In this document: piece by piece, positions 13,999 to 16,264 of the stretch
Layout: every line of letters begins with the position of its first letter
Numbering within the stretch: the first letter of the stretch is position 1
Assembly: GCA_016714685.1 (NCBI GenBank)
Contig: JADKCH010000028.1
Location: forward strand, 1 to 16,264
Source of the DNA: Candidatus Geothrix odensensis
GTDB lineage: Bacteria > Acidobacteriota > Holophagae > Holophagales > Holophagaceae
Length of the DNA stretch: 16,264 nt
Reading direction: 5' to 3'
Program-made: the position numbers and the translations under genes
Notes under the pieces: generated by a model
What the model saw: the letters and a program-made list of their open reading frames with translations, nothing else
Databases searched by the model: none
Told to the model about the DNA's origin: nothing

Positions 13999-14565
13999 TT
14001 ACAGGACAGACAGGCCACCGCGAACCAGGAGCTTCTGCCAGCCTTCATCGGGAATCTGGTCGAAGGTCGCGGTCGAGAGGCCACTGTGTGCCAGGCTCAC
14101 CGCGGAAACATGCACGGGAATGCCCCGACCCTTGAGTGATTCAAGGATCGCCACCGCACCCGGGTCCTCCAGCAGTTCCACCGCCTGGTGGGCCAGGCAG
14201 AGCCAGGGCGTGCCTGGCTCAAGCTGCTGGAGCGTGTCCAGCAGCAGCCGCCGGCCCAGGGCCCGGTCGCCGGGGGCGAAGGCGGAGCGGAGCAGCAGCA
14301 CCGGCCGAACGGCCGGCGCGACGGTCGACACCAGGGGCACTGGCCGGGAAGCCTGAGCCACCTGCAGCTCCCAGAGCGCTCCCTGCCGGACCACCCGCAC
14401 CGCCCGCCCCTGCTTCTCGAGAAACCCCGTGACGTTCACGCGCAGCAGGTCGTCCTCGCCCCGGATGCGCATGGCTTCGCCGGGGTGGTCGGCCATCAGG
14501 CCCCGCAGCTCGAGGAGGGCCTGGAAGACCGTGACATCAAGCAGCTCAAGGGTGAGGATATCCAT
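13999..14565 (-). CDS. YedF-like two-domain protein (TusA-like + DsrE-like) lacking the expected cysteines
   Basis: 188 residues from ATG 14565. Residues 1-70 follow the TusA/SirA pattern (LELLDVTVFQALLELRGL ... RIRGEDDLLRVNVTGFLEKQ), but the CPxP motif of sulfur carriers is replaced by DVTVF. Residues 86-165 follow the DsrE-like C-terminal domain of YedF (RPVLLLRSAFAPGDRALGRR, LESLKGRGIPVHV). The CGxC expected after it reads SAVS, then LAHSGL. The only cysteine is C123. YedF proteins are linked to sulfur or selenium metabolism; this one should not carry persulfide by the known chemistry. Assignment is by pattern and spacing. The start codon overlaps that of queG on the other strand, and the ribosome-binding site (AAGG) is weak. 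Confidence 0.6.
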   Translation of the reverse strand: MDILTLELLDVTVFQALLELRGLMADHPGEAMRIRGEDDLLRVNVTGFLEKQGRAVRVVRQGALWELQVAQASRPVPLVSTVAPAVRPVLLLRSAFAPGDRALGRRLLLDTLQQLEPGTPWLCLAHQAVELLEDPGAVAILESLKGRGIPVHVSAVSLAHSGLSTATFDQIPDEGWQKLLVRGGLSVL

Positions 14566-15526
14566 GGGGGGTGGCCTTCTCGTGCCAGTTGAACACCTGG
14601 ATCCGCTGGCATTCAAGGCCTGGCTTCGACGCGAGGCCCTGTCCGCGGGTTTTACGCGGGTCGGCTTTGCTTCCTGCGATGCGTTCCAAACGGAGGAGGA
14701 CCGCCTCCGGACCTGGTTCCAGGAGGGCCGCGGCTCCCTCCTGCCTTACTTGGAGCCGACAACCCTGTTGGATCCCCGGGCCCTCTTCCAGCCTGCCCGC
14801 ACGGCCCTGGTGGGCTTCTTCCCCTATGCCCGACCCGAGGCGGTGCCTGGCTCGGCCCCCGGGAGCCTCAGGCTCAGCCGCTACCTCTGGGGACCCGACT
14901 ACCACATGATCCTGAAGCCGCGCCTGACGCGGCTGCTGGAGGCCGCCCAGGCCCGGTGGCCAGGCCTCGAGGGCCGTGTCTGCGTAGACACGGCCCCCCT
15001 GCTGGAGCGCCAGCTGGCGGCCCGGGCCGGGCTGGGCTGGCAGGGCAAGCACACCCTGCTCATCGCGGGCAAGGATGGCTCCTGGGGCTTCCTGGGGGTG
15101 CTGCTGCTGTCGGTGGATCTGCCCGTGGATGAGCCGGTGGCCACGGAATTCTGCGGCACTTGCACCGCCTGCCTGGAGGCCTGTCCCTCCGGGGCCCTGG
15201 CGCCCTTCCTCCTGGATCCGGCGCGCTGCCTCACCACCTACACCATCGAGACCGAGGCCGAACCACCCGCCGGGGTGGGCGCGGCCATGGCCGACAGCCG
15301 CTGGGCCGCGGGCTGCGATGCCTGCCAGGAGGCCTGCCCCTGGAACCGGGCGCCGGTCTGGGGCGACCCGGCCCTCTGGGGCGGCCCGAGCCCGCTCCAC
15401 ACCCGTTCTGCGGAAGACCTGCCCCGGGGCGCCGCCCAGTGGCGGAAGCTCACCCGGCGGACCGCCCTGAGGCGCGTGCGGGACCGCCACTGGCGGGCCA
15501 CCCTGACCCGGATCCTCGGCCCGTGA
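14564..15526 (+). CDS. queG: Epoxyqueuosine reductase (tRNA queuosine biosynthesis, last step)
   Basis: 320 residues from ATG 14564, with GAGGA 6 bases upstream; GTG 14582 is an alternative. D142 in VCVDTAPLLERQLAA is the conserved acid of the cobalamin pocket, followed by GLGWQGKHTLLI. Two [4Fe-4S] clusters: C197, C200, C203, C207P (CGTCTACLEACP), then C222 and C251, C254, C258P (CDACQEACPW). RCLTTYTIE matches the family's C-x-x-Y-x-T-I-E. QueG reduces epoxyqueuosine to queuosine in GUN-anticodon tRNAs in the cytoplasm. The C-terminal HEAT-repeat domain of longer relatives is missing, as in many family members. The protein ends soon after the second cluster with a basic tail. It is followed by the speA promoter region. 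Confidence 0.9.
   Translation: MGGGLLVPVEHLDPLAFKAWLRREALSAGFTRVGFASCDAFQTEEDRLRTWFQEGRGSLLPYLEPTTLLDPRALFQPARTALVGFFPYARPEAVPGSAPGSLRLSRYLWGPDYHMILKPRLTRLLEAAQARWPGLEGRVCVDTAPLLERQLAARAGLGWQGKHTLLIAGKDGSWGFLGVLLLSVDLPVDEPVATEFCGTCTACLEACPSGALAPFLLDPARCLTTYTIETEAEPPAGVGAAMADSRWAAGCDACQEACPWNRAPVWGDPALWGGPSPLHTRSAEDLPRGAAQWRKLTRRTALRRVRDRHWRATLTRILGP
14971..14996. repeat. Perfect 11-bp inverted repeat with a 4-base loop inside queG
   Basis: GGGCCGTGTCT, loop GCGT, AGACACGGCCC, lying over the codons for GRVCVDTAPL that include the conserved D142. The arms are a perfect match. It may affect translation or simply reflect GC-rich coding constraint. Confidence 0.6.
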
Positions 15527-15533
15527 TTTTTCA

Positions 15534-15563
15534 TTGGAAGTGTTTGGCTTTTGCCCATATAAA
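15534..15563 (+). promoter_or_regulatory. Candidate sigma-70 promoter of speA
   Basis: TTGGAA (15534-15539), an 18-base spacer, then TATAAA (15558-15563), in the only AT-rich stretch between queG and speA and 47 bases before the speA start. Confidence 0.45.
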
Positions 15564-15595
15564 CGAACTTCCGGCCAAAGGTGGCCGCCCCGAAT

Positions 15596-15609
15596 CGAGG
15601 AGCCCCTCG
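15596..15609 (+). promoter_or_regulatory. Small hairpin enclosing the speA ribosome-binding site
   Basis: CGAGG, loop AGCC, CCTCG. The GAGGAG Shine-Dalgarno (15597-15602, 8 bases before ATG 15611) is partly in the 5' arm, so the stem would hide it. With only 5 pairs it would be weak, and the arrangement may be chance. Confidence 0.3.
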
Positions 15610-15610
15610 G

Positions 15611-16264
15611 ATGCCCATGAAGCACTGGACGGTCCAGGACGCCGCGAGCCTGTACGGCATCCGCGAGTGGGGAAACGGCTACTTCGGCATCAACGCCAAG
15701 GGTCATCTGGAGATCACCCCCACCAAGGACGAGTCCCTGAGTTGCGACGTGTACGAGATCGTCCAGCACCTCAAGAAGAAGGGCATCCGCACCCCCGTGA
15801 ACCTCCGCTTCCCCCAGGTGCTGGCCCACCGGGTGATCGAGGTGAACGAGGCCTTCCGCCACGCCATCATCGAGTTCGGGTACGAGGGTGGCTACCAGGG
15901 CGTCTACCCCGTGAAGACCAACCAGACCAAGGAAGTGGTCGAGGAGATCATCCGGGCCGGGAACAAGTACCACTACGGCCTGGAGGCCGGCTCCAAGCCC
16001 GAGCTGATGATCGCCCTCAGCCTGGACCTGCACCCCGAGGCCCTGGTGCTCTGCAACGGCTACAAGGACGAGTCCTTCATCCGCATGGCCCTGCTGGCGC
16101 GGAAGGCCGGGCGCAAGGTGGTCATCACCGTCGAGAAGATGACCGAGCTGCCACTGATCCTCAAAGTGGCCAAGGAGCTGAAGGTCGAGCCCCTCATCGG
16201 GCTGCGCGCCAAGCTCAACGCCCAGGGGTCCGGCAAGTGGGAGACCAGCGCGGGCGACCACGCC
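15611..16264 (+). CDS. speA: Biosynthetic arginine decarboxylase, N-terminal 218 residues (cut by window end)
   Basis: Open from ATG 15611 to the right edge. It begins MKHWTVQDAASLYGIREWG after two residues, then NGYFGINAKGHLEITP, characteristic of SpeA. The PLP-binding lysine is K102 in GVYPVKTNQTKEVVEEI; HYGLEAGSKPELMIAL and LVLCNGYKDESFIRMALLA follow, as in the alanine-racemase-fold barrel of the family. SpeA converts arginine to agmatine and CO2 in polyamine synthesis, in the cytoplasm. The full protein is about 630-660 residues, so two thirds lie outside the window. It has its own probable promoter and a small hairpin over its ribosome-binding site. Confidence 0.93.
   Translation, partial: MPMKHWTVQDAASLYGIREWGNGYFGINAKGHLEITPTKDESLSCDVYEIVQHLKKKGIRTPVNLRFPQVLAHRVIEVNEAFRHAIIEFGYEGGYQGVYPVKTNQTKEVVEEIIRAGNKYHYGLEAGSKPELMIALSLDLHPEALVLCNGYKDESFIRMALLARKAGRKVVITVEKMTELPLILKVAKELKVEPLIGLRAKLNAQGSGKWETSAGDHA

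Noticed and set aside
14546..16261. 571-codon minus-strand frame
   Set aside because: Antisense to queG and speA, both of which have clear motifs.
1..16264. CRISPR arrays, insertion sequences, rRNA genes
   Set aside because: No regularly spaced repeats, transposase motifs or rRNA sequence seen on reading the window.

Overview
The window looks like a high-GC Gram-negative chromosome. The right half has strong G/C third-position codon use, tight operons, and an SpeA/QueG/PgsA housekeeping set. My impression is Acidobacteriota (Holophaga/Geothrix-like), but nothing in the sequence proves the lineage. It divides into an accessory island (1 to about 7570), a corrupted G-homopolymer joint (about 7575-7927), and a core-gene region (7928-16264).

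Island, all minus strand from 6057 down to 1: a large SNF2-type helicase with a C-terminal DUF3883 domain, a protein with a partial PD-(D/E)XK-nuclease-like signature, a small C-terminally membrane-anchored protein, and a DUF1156 (COG1743-type) adenine-specific DNA methyltransferase that runs off the left edge. Helicase, nuclease-like protein and methylase form a restriction-modification-like, probable anti-phage module that recalls DISARM-type systems without having their full gene set in view. The helicase and the nuclease-like gene are cut by about seven frameshifts, most at short C/G runs, while the flanking reading frames make good family sense. Sequencing indels are therefore at least as likely as gene decay. 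To the right on the plus strand lie an AlpA-like excisionase/regulator and two small overlapping ORFs, typical of an integrated mobile element.

Joint: a strong 15-bp inverted repeat (7523-7568) is followed by about 350 bases of almost pure G, which I read as a sequencing or assembly artefact. It ends inside a tRNA-Arg(ACG) gene on the minus strand, of which only the 5' half is readable. A tRNA 3' end facing an AlpA-bearing island is the classic layout of a tRNA integration site, but the artefact means the adjacency of the two halves is unproven.

Core region: a short GlpD-like FAD dehydrogenase diverges from an MFS transporter; then an OsmC-family protein. Convergent to it is a minus-strand series, reading right to left: a YedF-like (TusA+DsrE) protein lacking its expected cysteines, pgsA, a DUF502 membrane protein, a bacteriohemerythrin, and an SDR oxidoreductase. 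Divergent from the YedF-like gene, with the two start codons overlapping in one CCATGG, is queG (epoxyqueuosine reductase). It is followed by speA (biosynthetic arginine decarboxylase), cut by the right edge.
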